DNA from: Pyrenopolyporus hunteri
Taxonomy: Eukaryota; Ascomycota; Sordariomycetes; Xylariales; Hypoxylaceae
Reading direction: 5' to 3'
NCBI GenBank assembly: GCA_902806595.1
Contig: CADCXC010000008.1
Location: forward strand, 248,001 to 312,000
Length of the DNA stretch: 64,000 nucleotides
Part shown: positions 40,040 through 50,542 of the stretch, in pieces
Numbering within the stretch: position 1 is the first letter of the stretch
Layout: each line of letters opens with the position of its first letter
Translations under genes and position numbers: made by a program
Notes under the pieces: generated by a model
Databases searched by the model: none
The model's input: only the letters and a program-made list of their open reading frames with translations
What the model was told of the DNA's origin: nothing

Positions 40040-41115
40040 AGCCAGGGGGTAGTCGAATCCGAAGTAAGGGTCGCTCGGAGTAGTTATATTGCAAGGAAAA
40101 TGACGAAGAAACTACTCCCAACACAATTATGAAATTTATTTCCCAGGGTGGCGTAATTTGTTGATGATGTGCAAGACGCGGGTTGAGATAGTCTCATAGT
40201 GCGTAACGCGATAATGGAAATTAGAAACCCGGTTTTAAAGATGCGTGCGAATTCTTTAACGAACTATGTTGTGTCTCGGTTTCTTAGCATGATTTAGCGC
40301 CCTATGTTTATAGATGACGATGCTCTGGAGTCTTATTATGAATTTTATCCTACAAGTTAGATTAGCAATTAAAAAGTTCAAGGAATGGGATCTTGATTGA
40401 CAATCTCTTATTTTTGTCAGGGAAGTAGGTATTCTTATGAATTCACATATTATTCCGGTCCGTTTTATGAAGGGTACGGATTTCTGCAAACCTCGGATAT
40501 AACGTTTAGTCAGGGGTTCTAAGATCTTGGACAAACCCGGGACAGGTTGAATTGGGGGCACCGAGCAAGGGGAACAGAAGCTGTAGATGCATATCTACGT
40601 GCATAAACCCCGATAAAGCCTTACCGACTGTCGATCCTTCACTGCTTTTGACCAAACTGAGATTCTCTTCAACTCGTTATCTCGTCGGAAATCTTGCCGA
40701 CTTCCTGAACCACTTTCCGCTTTCCTCACCCGGGGATAACATAGCATCATCAGCGACCCCCGCACGATATCATGGCAGATAAGCAATGGGGGATGCCTAT
40801 TCCAGCTTGGTGACGGTGCAGCATGCAGGTCCAGCCAGCACCTACATGGCAGATACGATGCTGCTTTCACCGCCAATGGCGTCAGCGTATTACCACAGCT
40901 CGTTGCCCGAAATGGCCGTCGATGGCCCCAAGAAAATGCTGGCATGGTAGGATTAATCCATGTCGCATGCCAGCTAGTTAGCCAGCTACCCTAGGATGAA
41001 GATGACTCAAGTTACTTCTCGAATATTTCTTATAAATCGCGTTGCCGGCGTCCGTTTGCCCTCCTCTTTTCTTTTGTTTACTCTCCGATACGAGTCGTGA
41101 CGATCTGTCTCCGCT
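40040..41115. other. Intergenic region, no supported gene
   Basis: Lies between the HsbA-like gene's stop and the carboxypeptidase start, so it holds the latter's promoter. Frames at 40256-40561 and 40595-40945 (both minus) lack recognisable domains. No repeat or RNA gene was seen. Confidence 0.45.
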
Positions 41116-42825
41116 ATGACCTCGTTCGTGCGACCCCTCTTGCTCGTGGCTGCGGCATGCCACGGACTAGCCCAGTTTGTTGCGCCACCGACTTCTCTCA
41201 AAAGAGTTGTCGGCCACGCTGGGGTTCCCGTGCGGTACAAAGAGGTGCCTACCGGAACTTGTGAGTTGGACCCTAATGTGAAGAGCTACTCGGGATACGC
41301 CGACGTGGGAGAGGACCAGCACATCTTCTGGTGGTTTTTCGAAGCCCGCAACCAAGACCCGTCGGAGGCTCCTTTGACCGTCTGGATCAATGGCGGACCA
41401 GGTTCCAGCTCTATGATCGGTCTTTTCGAGGAGCTAGGTCCCTGCCGTGTCGATTACTTCGGTAAGGTCTATAGTAACCCTTACTCTTGGTCTAATGTGA
41501 GCAATTTGCTCTTCATCGACCAACCTACCCAAGTCGGCTTCTCGTACTCTAAACCCGTCAACGCCTGGGAAGACAATGGCAACATCGTAGTCTTACCGGA
41601 CGCGACGTGTCCCGACTACGCGACTCCCGGCTCGTGCGGCACCTACTCTTATCCTAACATTACGCTGACCGCGAACTCGACCACCAACGCCGCCCCCAAT
41701 TTTTGGAAGACCTTACAGGGCTTCATGGGCGCGTTCCCCAAGTATTCGCGGAACGGGTTTCACTTCGCGACTGAAAGCTACGGTGGACATTACGGTCCCG
41801 TGTTCAATGCCTATATCGAGGAGCAGAACGCCAAGCACATTCCAGGCGCGAAGAAGATCCAGCTGGAGTCGGTCTTGATCGGCAACGGATGGTTCGACCC
41901 GATTTTACAGTACCAGGCCTATTACAACTTCACCGTCTTTCCCGGGAACACATATGACTATGCCCCCTTCAACGCGTCCATAGAGTCCATGTTCTATAAT
42001 AATTTATATGGGCCTGGAAACTGTCTTGACAAGCTGAATGACTGCAAGGCTACTGGGAAGAACGAGGTCTGCAAGAATGCAGACAGTTTCTGCGCCTACC
42101 AGGTCGAATTCGTGTACGACTCAGTCCTCGGCCGAGACGAGTACGACATGCGGGAGCTCGTTCCCGATCCCTTCCCGTACGGGTTCTATACCGACTACCT
42201 GAACTCAGCAGAGCTACAAGCCGCGATTGGTGCCTACGTCAACTTCTCGACGAGCAGCGGGACCGTGAGCGAGGCGTTCGATAATACCGGAGACGACAGT
42301 CGAGAGATGGGCACGATCGAGGACATCCGCTATTTACTTTCCAAGGACGTCACGGTAGCCATCTACGCCGGCGACGCAGACTACAACTGCAATTGGCTCG
42401 GAAATGAGGCCGCGGCAGAGGCGGTCGCAGCGCCGGGATTCTCCAGAGCCGGCTACGCCGACTTAGTCACGAGCGACAACGTAACGCATGGCCAAGTAAA
42501 ACAAGCCGGCAAGTTCAGCTTCACGCGAATCTACGAGAGCGGCCACGAGGTTCCTTTCTACCAACCGCTCGCCTCCTTAGAGTTCTTCGAGCGGGTCATT
42601 AAAGGCCACGATGTCCAGACCGGGGAGCATATCGTACACTCGGGATACTTGACGCAGGGGACCAAGAAGAGCCTTTATCGCCAGGGAAATTCTACGATAC
42701 AGTGGGAGGTGCTACCAGCTAACACCACATACGATGTCATTACCAATAAGCCTGGTGGCCCTTGGACTCAGTCTGTGCTCATGAAAAGAAGCCTCAAGTC
42801 CGGCCCAAGACGCCGTGTAAGGTAG
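41116..42825 (+). CDS. Secreted serine carboxypeptidase, family S10
   Basis: A single exon of 569 residues. Residues 1-19 are a signal peptide (MTSFVRPLLLVAAACHGLA). The oxyanion-hole motif WINGGPGSSS is at 90-99, the nucleophile motif ATESYGGHYGP places Ser at 221, the Asp motif YAGDADYNCNWLG is at 417-429, and the His motif YESGHEVPFYQP places His at 477. All catalytic elements are present in the usual order. Many NxS/T sequons and paired cysteines suit a secreted or vacuolar glycoprotein. S10 enzymes remove C-terminal residues from peptides at acid pH. The length fits the longer secreted fungal S10 enzymes, and the basic tail GPRRRVR may be trimmed. The start gives a clean signal peptide and no intron is needed. 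Confidence 0.93.
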   Translation: MTSFVRPLLLVAAACHGLAQFVAPPTSLKRVVGHAGVPVRYKEVPTGTCELDPNVKSYSGYADVGEDQHIFWWFFEARNQDPSEAPLTVWINGGPGSSSMIGLFEELGPCRVDYFGKVYSNPYSWSNVSNLLFIDQPTQVGFSYSKPVNAWEDNGNIVVLPDATCPDYATPGSCGTYSYPNITLTANSTTNAAPNFWKTLQGFMGAFPKYSRNGFHFATESYGGHYGPVFNAYIEEQNAKHIPGAKKIQLESVLIGNGWFDPILQYQAYYNFTVFPGNTYDYAPFNASIESMFYNNLYGPGNCLDKLNDCKATGKNEVCKNADSFCAYQVEFVYDSVLGRDEYDMRELVPDPFPYGFYTDYLNSAELQAAIGAYVNFSTSSGTVSEAFDNTGDDSREMGTIEDIRYLLSKDVTVAIYAGDADYNCNWLGNEAAAEAVAAPGFSRAGYADLVTSDNVTHGQVKQAGKFSFTRIYESGHEVPFYQPLASLEFFERVIKGHDVQTGEHIVHSGYLTQGTKKSLYRQGNSTIQWEVLPANTTYDVITNKPGGPWTQSVLMKRSLKSGPRRRVR

Positions 42826-43216
42826 ACGAGCAGTTCCAGTGTTATCGAATGAACCACATAGGTTGCTAGCATAAAATACGAAGCTTGTGTATACAAACAA
42901 TGCCGGTCTTAATGTCTATCGAGACATTATTGCTACAGTTGTTCTATCTTGCGTACCTCTGGTTACCTATAGATATAGGACGTGTCCGCCTAACGTATAG
43001 CTCTTTATTTTCCTGACACTCAACTAACGTGGAAGCAGAAAGCCACCGTTTTTTAAGTCTAAACCAATGCCACGATACCGGTTCCCGTTTAGGTTGGTAT
43101 ATAGGTATAGATAGATACACAGGTAGGTATGCTATCAATCCACTTCAAGCAGTTTAATCAGCACCCAACCACCAAACTTTTCCCTTCTATCCTCTATCGC
43201 TGCCCTTCTCATCCTC
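42826..43216. other. Convergent 3' flanks of the S10 and transporter genes
   Basis: About 390 bp between two genes that end facing each other. It contains TATAGGTATAGATAGATA and AGGTAGGTATG simple repeats near 43100-43130. No coding signal is seen. Confidence 0.5.
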
Positions 43217-45659
43217 TCACGCCGACGCTTTCTTCCCAAAATACGCCTTCGTAGCCTTCCACACGCCCCGAGTTCCCTTAGCAATGTCGCGACGCCCGTC
43301 GTACAGAGGGTACACCACGACAGCAAAGAACGATAAGAACTGCCAGGCGATCGCCACCGTGGTCCAGCCGCTGAAGAACGGCCGCGTGAACACGTAGTCC
43401 CGGTACAGCGGCATCGGCCACGCGACGAACGTCACCAATACGATGAATATGAAGAATGCCCATGCGATGCGGTACCACCGCCGTAGTTGCCGTAGCGTCG
43501 CTTCGCTGAACGGGTGCTGGATCTCGTCGAGGGGCGTGACGGCGGGGTTGCTGAGCGGGGTGACTGTTGCTGGGGGTAGGGTTTTTTCGGAGATGCTAGC
43601 GGGGACATGGTCTGGGGCGTGCGGTGGTAGTTGCGTTACTCCTTCCTCCTCCTCCTCTGACGAGGTAGGGACCTCGCGAGCCAGGTAGACAGGCTCGGGG
43701 ACTGCTGGGTGCTTCTCGTCATCCTTGCGACTGGGGTCTTTCTTCTCATCGCTCAGCGACGACCGCTCCGACTCCCCAGTAGAAGACGCGCTAACAGGAT
43801 CAGTCCGGTACTCGTCGGCCAGCTCGATGCGGAGAAACTCGCGCCAGTCGAATTTGTAGGGCTGATATCGCGAGATGAGGACCGAGTAGATGGCCGGCGA
43901 GAAGAAAGACCCGCAAGCCCCGTACAGCGCTGGCAACCCTGCCTCGGTCGTCTCCAGATTAATAGTACCGTATAAGGCTTTAGCTGTGCTGAGCCATATT
44001 GCGAGTCCCGTAAGGAAACCAAGAATCGGGGATATGATGGCTGCGAGACGTGTCTGCCCAGACCAACACAACGTCAGGGCTAGGGGTATGATACCCGGAC
44101 ACGAGAGAATAGGCCGGAAGTACCCGATCCAAGTCATATCAGCGCCACCGTAGTTTAGGGCCAGAGAGACGCCCGTGATGAAGATGGCGTGAGCAACCAC
44201 GGCTATGTGGCTCACCCGCATAAGCCGCTTGTCGCTCGCCTTCGGGTTAATATAGTTCTTGTACACGTCAAACGAGAGGATGGAGCTGACGGCAATCATC
44301 GACGAGCTGACGGTCGAAGTGAGGGCCATAAAAAGGAGCACGAAGAAGGCGACGATTCCCTGGTCGCCTATTAGTGCTTTGATGGTATACGGCATGACAA
44401 GCCCAGCGTTGACTTCAGCCGACGTGAACGGTTCCGGGTACGATGGGAAGATAGGCGTGTTGTGGATGGCACGCGCAGTCAGGCCGATAACAGTACCGAG
44501 TCCCCAGGGAATGCCGAAAATAGCGACGGCGGCGAGATTATATCCTGGTACGGTGGCAGAAACTTCGCTGGCGAAGGACTTCTGCCAGAAAGCCGTGTCC
44601 ATAACGACGAGGGCCAAGTTGCCGAACTTAAGGATCAAGCCCCAGATAATGGCGTCTTTAGACTTCATCGTTAGAAGAGAACCTTGGAAGTTCCCGGGGA
44701 TGTAGTTCTCGGCCGCGGTCGCCATCACCTTATCGTATAGACCACCGAGGCCGCCTACGGCTTCGTGAGTCAGGATACTCAGGGTGAAGTATATTATGAG
44801 TACCAGGGCGACGGTGGTATGAAGATAATCTGTAAGGAAGGTAGCTTTCAAACCCCCTACCGCCGTGTACAGCACCACTAGCAGACATTTTAATCAGCCT
44901 CCCGCATATAGGTATTTAAATAGATCGGCAAAAAATAGCGAAACTCACCACCAAGGGGGATAAGGACAGTAGCAGCCACAAAGTGCATTCCCGAAATACC
45001 GAAGATAAGCTGCGAGCCCGTGAGGATCATGGAGGCGCACCCGAACACGTTATTAGACAGGTTAAGAACGATGAAAACGACATGCCCAATCTTGCCGTAC
45101 CGCATCTTGACGATCTCCAGCGATGTATGCGCATACGGTACCCGGATCTTTGCCAACACGCCGAGGGCCGCCATCAGTGCGATCTGGAAGCAGAGGCCTG
45201 TTGCCCACCACTTGAGTAACTTTTATTAGCATATAGTTCCCTTCACTCCAGTCTTCTCAAGTCATAGATGACTTATAATTATGTTGAATATAACACATTC
45301 AAACTTTGCATCATAAGAGAATTAAGGAGTTCAGTAAGAAAAAAAAAAAAAAAAAACTTCAAACTCACCAAAGGCACAGCCAACCCAAAGCGGTAGCACA
45401 TGGCCGCCGCGAACACCGTCTCGTTGATCCACATCCACGAGGAGAAGACGGCGGAGGCGGTCAGCCCGATACCGACGGAGCGGTTGGCGACCATGAACAT
45501 CTCGGAGGTGGCCGAGTCCTCGGACAAGTAGGCGCGCTGGACCTTGATGGCGACGAGGATGACGGCGCAGAAGGCCACGCCCAGGCCCACGAGCAGCCCG
45601 TACCCCGTGGACTGGGGCACCAGCGTTATGCCGTGCACGCCGAGCTGGAGCTGCGACAT
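43217..45659 (-). CDS. dur3: Urea/polyamine transporter, DUR3-like (SSS family)
   Basis: Three exons, 45659-45369, 45210-44949 and 44877-43217, encode 737 residues. The introns are 45211-45368 (158 bp, with an A/T homopolymer) and 44878-44948 (71 bp, CTGATT branch region); junctions read AVPL-WWATGLC and LIPLG-VVLYTAVGG. The order of hydrophobic segments and blocks such as SEMFMVANRSVGIGLTASA, SSWMWINETVFAAA, HTSLEIVKMRYGKIGH, LYTAVGGLKATFLTDYLH, FWQKSFAS and FMALTSTVSSSMIAVSSILS match fungal Dur3, a plasma-membrane Na+/solute-symporter-family protein that imports urea (and polyamines in yeast). A cytoplasmic loop rich in Ser/Glu (SSEEEEEG) precedes two further membrane segments and a basic tail KATKAYFGKKASA. 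GATA-factor control is suggested by upstream sites. The paralogue (urea versus polyamine) cannot be fixed from sequence. Confidence 0.9.
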
Positions 45660-46666
45660 GCTGAGAACTTGACACCGTGATGGCGGTGGTGACTGTTATA
45701 TTTCTATGAGGGCGCCTAAAGAGTCCTCTAGCCGGATGTTCTGGTAACAGTCATATATCGTCCCTAAGAAGGTAGCAGTTGGTGTATTACTACGTCCCAC
45801 AACGCTACACTACTCCTTAAGACTGAAGAAGGAAGAACAAAAAAGATCCCGTAGTCGTACAAGTCATCCTCGGAAGCAGCACCATCATCTTATTAAGCAT
45901 TATCCCTTCTAGCAGGTCCATCAACGAGTAGTCCGTTTTCGCCTCAGCCCGGGAGCTCACACCGGGAAGACACCTCCGACGACCCCACGCTGGCGCGCGT
46001 CACGCCGTGGAGTGGAGGGATTGCGTTATGCGCGATAGCGTAGGGAGTCTAGGGGTGGCAGCAAGCTTCGCGGGCAAGAATCCTGGACCCATCGGGAGCG
46101 CCACCGCGCTGGGGATCTGCAGTGGGCGAGACAATAGATATCAGATAGATATTATGTAGGGAAGACTCGGATGGCGTGCGATTTGTGCATGATGACGGAA
46201 CGGGGCCCTCCCCGGCTCGTCCATACCGAACGCGGCGGCCAATCTGCAAAAGGGTAAGTTATGCACCAAGGGTCCATTCTAGTATGAATATAGATTCAAG
46301 GTTTAAGATGGGGCAATATTGACATTTGACACTTAGACAACAATGGAGGTTATGGGCTGAGAAGATATAACGGCGCTGAAGCGTAGGGTGTGCGATAGCT
46401 GAAGCGACCCTATTAGTCTAGAACCCCCTCTCAGAGATCGGCCAATGGGACATTAATATGGCGGGAACGTGCTAATGAGAGGGAACTCGGAGAACACCAT
46501 AAGCGTCAGGTTGGTATCATTTTATTTTGACGTTCAAGGCATCTACCTACCTTACCTACCTAGGTATTTAGAATGAAGTGGCTGATAGCGTGTTAGATCT
46601 GGCAGTACAGCTCTCTCGTCTATTAGCTCATTACTTGCCGTGAATCTCGTTCATCCCATTTCTCTT
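45660..46666. promoter_or_regulatory. DUR3 upstream region with GATA-factor type sites
   Basis: About 1 kb between the aminopeptidase stop and the transporter start, so it should carry the transporter promoter. HGATAR-type sites occur at 46033-46038 (CGATAG), 46143-46148 (AGATAG) and 46393-46398 (CGATAG). AreA/NIT2-type GATA factors drive urea uptake genes in moulds under nitrogen limitation. Single hexamers arise by chance, so binding is inference. A CTACCTACCTTACCTACCTA run lies near 46541-46560. Confidence 0.35.
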
Positions 46667-48539
46667 TCAGCTACCAGAGATGATCTTCTCCAACTCGTCG
46701 GGGTCTTTAACCGCATCTGTGAGGTTGATAGAGCCGTCCTTCGTGATGAGTAAGTTGTCCTCGATTCTGCAGCACATCAACATCAGCGACTCACTATAAA
46801 ACAATATCATTATAACCCAATTTTTCACTTACCTCACACCGCCGACATCCCAGTACTTATCCAGAACCGCCTCGTCGATGAACTTGGAGTGCTTCGGGTC
46901 CTTTAGGTAAGGCCTGATAATGAACTCGCAGAAGTAGATCTAGTCGCCCCATTAGTCTCACCGAAATGGCAGTATTAGATATAATTCTTACACCAGGCTC
47001 AACGGTAATCACGCTTCCCGCAGGCAGATTCGCTCTAACCCTCAAATACCTAAATATCGGGTCGGGATCCGAGTAGTTGGGGTGGCCGCCAGTGTCGTGG
47101 GTATCTAATCCGAGGTAATGGCCTAGACCGTGAGGTAGGAACGCGGTGCTAGTCCGGGCCTCGAGGATCTCCTTTCTGTCGCCCTTCAGGATGCCTAGAG
47201 ACAGCAGGCCGTCGATAGCCACTCGATGCGCTAATAAGTGAACCTCCTCCCATGACACGCCTTCTTTCAAAGCAGCTATACATTGTGTCTGCATTTCAAG
47301 CACAATAGAGTATATGGCGCGAGACTGTTCTGTAAATTTGCCAGAAATAGGGAAGGTTCTCGTCTGTGCCGTCGTTAGTTTCTTATTATCTTTTTCATGG
47401 TCATCTGAGAGTGTAACGAAAACGTCGCGCTACAGCAAGGACTTACGATATCAGCAGCATAACAGTTCCACTCCGCCCCGGCATCCAGAAGCAAGAGATC
47501 CTTGCCTGCCAACTCTTTATTGTTATGGACGTAATGCAGAGTAGCGGCGGCTCGTCCGCTGGCTACTATGCTGGGGTACGCTTGCTTCTTAGCCCCCTGA
47601 GAAATACACGTGCCTACAAATACGCCTTCTAGCTCGTACTCGTTCTTAGTCTTCTTCACACTTTCAAGGACGGCCCTATGAGCGACACCGCTGATCTCGT
47701 TGGCCTTCTTGATAAGAGCGATCTCGTACTCGTCCTTGACGACGCGGGACTCTTCAATAGCTTCACCTAGGATAGTGAAATCTTTATTGTTGAACTCTAG
47801 AAAGGTCACGGCGTCAGAAACGCGATCGGCGATAGCGAAGACGGTAGACCTAGGCTGGTTTCCCAGCCTGGCTAGCATGGGGTTGAGTTCTGTGGACGGG
47901 AGAACCGCGTCGACGTCGTACTTTGCGAGCGCCTCCTCGGCAGAAAGGGGTAACCCGGACCAGATAACAGAATCTGGGTCTATGGGAGGGATAAAGAGGG
48001 TTGAGCGTTCCGTCGCGATATCGTAGACGAGAAAACAATCGGGAACGTCGACGCCGGATAAGTACATGAAAGCCCTCCGTTGGCTACGTAGATGCTACAA
48101 TTAGCGTCGCCCGTTATTATAAAATAACGAATACAAGACGACAACCCTACCGGAATGGAACGGGCTCATCGCTGTCCTCTAATAGCTTATCAGACCGCCC
48201 CTCTAGGTATAATACACCGGTGGCATCGGGGATCTTGGACCTGATGTATTCGACGACGCGCTTCGCATGCGCTTTGGCCGGGTACTTCCCCTTCAGGATA
48301 GTCTCGACGTCTATATTAGCCTTGGACATCGTGGGCGTCGCTGTCGTCGCTGTCGTTAGGTGTCTAATTCCGAGTCTGAAGAAGCCCGCAACTTGATGTT
48401 GAAGTGGGATGGTTTCGCAATACGAAGGTGAATGCGGGGTAGCTTGAATATCCGCGAAGAGCTTCCGCGCTGTAGTCACACGTGCTCTTACGCTACTTCT
48501 AAGGATTCTAACCGGAATATGTATTTGTAAGTTCAGCAT
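46667..48539 (-). CDS. pepP: Xaa-Pro aminopeptidase P (PepP type, family M24B)
   Basis: Five exons: 48539-48151, 48083-47447, 47363-46992, 46939-46833 and 46766-46667. From the inner start at 48329 (MSKANIDVETILKGKYPAKA) the product is 464 residues, the usual length for fungal PepP; from 48539 it is 534, with an Arg-rich, acid-poor leader. Introns have clean sites, including AACTAAC followed by CACAG before exon 3. The pita-bread metallopeptidase ligands are visible: two Asp in LLLLDAGAEWNCYAADITRT, His in LPHGLGHYLGLDTHD, Glu in VEPGIYF and Glu in RIEDNLL. The enzyme removes an N-terminal residue preceding proline, using Mn2+. The leader could direct a mitochondrial isoform; this is inference. 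It is on the same strand as the transporter downstream. Confidence 0.92.
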
Positions 48540-49195
48540 TACGAAATACTACGAAATACTACGAAATACCTCTAAAGAAGTACACGAGGTATACCGGGCG
48601 GTAAGCAGGCAGGTACCCATCTACACCTACCTAAACTGACATCACTCTCGCGTACATTCAGGCTAGGCAGGTGCAGATTTGTGCTGAGCGGGGTTCCAAG
48701 GTCTTGCATTATACCTGAGATTGGGTCAGGTAGGCACGCCCACACACTAGGTACTTAGGTGATTAAAAGGCCCTTACCGAAGACTTTAAGTGGCATCTTT
48801 CAGAGCTAAACCCCGCCTAGGCAGGTACCTATTCAAGAATGATAATAGTGACCCCGTCCGGCACTAAAGCCCGAATTACGGCTATCGTCGGGACTAACCA
48901 TGCCAATCGGTAGCCTCCGGCCCCGAATCCCGCCGTCACCTACCGCTATAACAACGACAATACAAATCAATATCATCGGCCTCATCCAATATAAAAGTTG
49001 TCAATTGCTATTATATAATATATCTAACAGACGGGTACACCGCAATCCACCCATAACGTTAGGTGAGATGTAGGTAACAGGTACTCTCTAGAATCAGATA
49101 ACCTCGACGTCCGAAACGTCACTCTCCAACATACTTCCCAACCCTTATATGTATCCATAGATACCTTTATATACGAGCATCCAAGAGGTAGGCGC
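48540..49195. other. Intergenic region with a short tandem repeat and CCTA motifs
   Basis: Starts with three tandem copies of ACGAAATACT (about 48541-48570) directly upstream of the long aminopeptidase start. Several TAGGTA/TACCTA words follow (for example ACACCTACCTA near 48623 and GGCAGGTACCTA near 48820). No gene is seen. Confidence 0.5.
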
Positions 49196-49530
49196 TTAAT
49201 GAGGAACGCATCCCGCTTGGCAGTTGGCCAGTTCAGGCGAGTTGAGAGGGTTATTGGACTCGCAGGCGTTAGAGCAGCTAGTGCAAGCGTTGAAGCAGTC
49301 GTTCGTCGTGCTCTGGCAAGCCTGGTAGCACTGGTAGTCGTTTCCCCGGCGGGAGATATCCTTTTACATTCTTACGTTAGCTACCTATATACATACCTAG
49401 GTACGATTATATAGAGCGGGCAGCTTATAGAATTAAAGATGGTAAGCCGACATACCTGCTTGGTCTGGACCGGTGTGGCTAAAGCTAGGCCGAAGGCCGA
49501 GAGGCTCACGAGAACGGATATCACCTTCAT
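49196..49530 (-). CDS. Small secreted cysteine-rich protein, 79 residues, 8 Cys
   Basis: Two exons, 49530-49456 and 49360-49196, joined across a 95-bp intron with donor GTATGT, branch GCTAAC and acceptor AAAAG. Exon 1 is a signal peptide, MKVISVLVSLSAFGLALA, plus TPVQTKQ; the start context is CAACATGA. Exon 2 continues in frame as DISRRGNDYQCYQACQ and ends ELANCQAGCVPH. Cysteines fall at residues 36, 40, 47, 51, 54, 58, 72 and 76: C-x3-C-x6-C-x3-C-x2-C-x3-C-x13-C-x3-C. The even number and the repeated CxxxC pairs suggest a disulfide-stapled helical hairpin fold. I recognise no named family. Small size, secretion signal and high Cys content are typical of fungal effectors and antimicrobial peptides, but the function is unknown. 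Confidence 0.72.
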
Positions 49531-50542
49531 GTTGAGAGCTGGAGGAGGAGGCTATGGAGATTCAGCGAGATTATTGGAGGATATTAGGCTGTGTATAACG
49601 AGCGGAAGCGTTGCCGAGAAGGAGTGACTAGAGTAAGTTGACGTGATGCCATTTTACACTAGTAACGAGGAGACGGATTAGGTCTTAAATAACCATAGCT
49701 CCATAGTAGCGTTAGCTCTCGTGTTAGAGATCTCCCAAATATGACTTTAAAAGACCCCCTCGATGTTGATTCCTCGTTTGAATAATTCGCGTGTAGATCT
49801 TCATTCGACGATGAGTTGTGCCGTAGGCTACCAAGAATACAACACAACACTTACTGGGTTCATTGACCGCGTATAATATCCCCCGCGACAAAAAAAGATA
49901 TAGCCCAACAGGTTTTCATCCCTATTATACCATGTCTCAACGCGGATCAAGTTTAAGCGGTGACAGTTTGACGAATTACTTTCTTTGGACAATGGTATGT
50001 CTCTTATAAGCTCATGCGTAGGAAAATCAGCCAGTATCCCTTACAATCATCGTCCATGCCCCGAGAAAAAAAAAAAAAAAAAACCATTATGCGATTACGA
50101 AAACGATCCACAGAACCCCTGAGACCACATAGATTGATTCCTTACTCGAAATACCAGCATGGTAGAAAAAAGTGGTGAGGATTGGGGTATCACATATCAA
50201 TAAATTCCTCCGCGTATGCTATCCCTTCTCTGATGGTATCCGTCGATCAATGCTTCGAAAAGGGTTACCATACCCAAATAATGCAAGCGCTATACCAGAG
50301 CCTCCCGTGCGCATAGAGAACTGTCGAACGCTGATCCCTTCTCCTCGTTCCCCAGCTTTTCTCCGCTTATTCTATGCTTCATCTACATCTATCTCTAGCA
50401 ATTAGGCTGCCAGGCCTCTCGAGCCGCAGTAATCCAGATAAAAACCCTATGACTTAGTGTCGCTAATCGAATTGCAAGACCATCCGCCAAGGTCGGCCTT
50501 GTAATAGAAGTACTATTTATCGTAGGACCGCTGAATAATCAG
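49531..50542. other. Intergenic region, no supported gene
   Basis: Carries the promoter side of the small secreted protein gene and the 3' flank of the cyclin gene. An A18-like run lies at about 50065-50082. The frame at 50172-50405 has no recognisable features. Confidence 0.45.

Noticed and set aside
43278..45675. Many Arg/Gly-rich frames overlapping the urea transporter
   Set aside because: They are alternative-frame shadows of a GC-rich, well-supported transporter gene.
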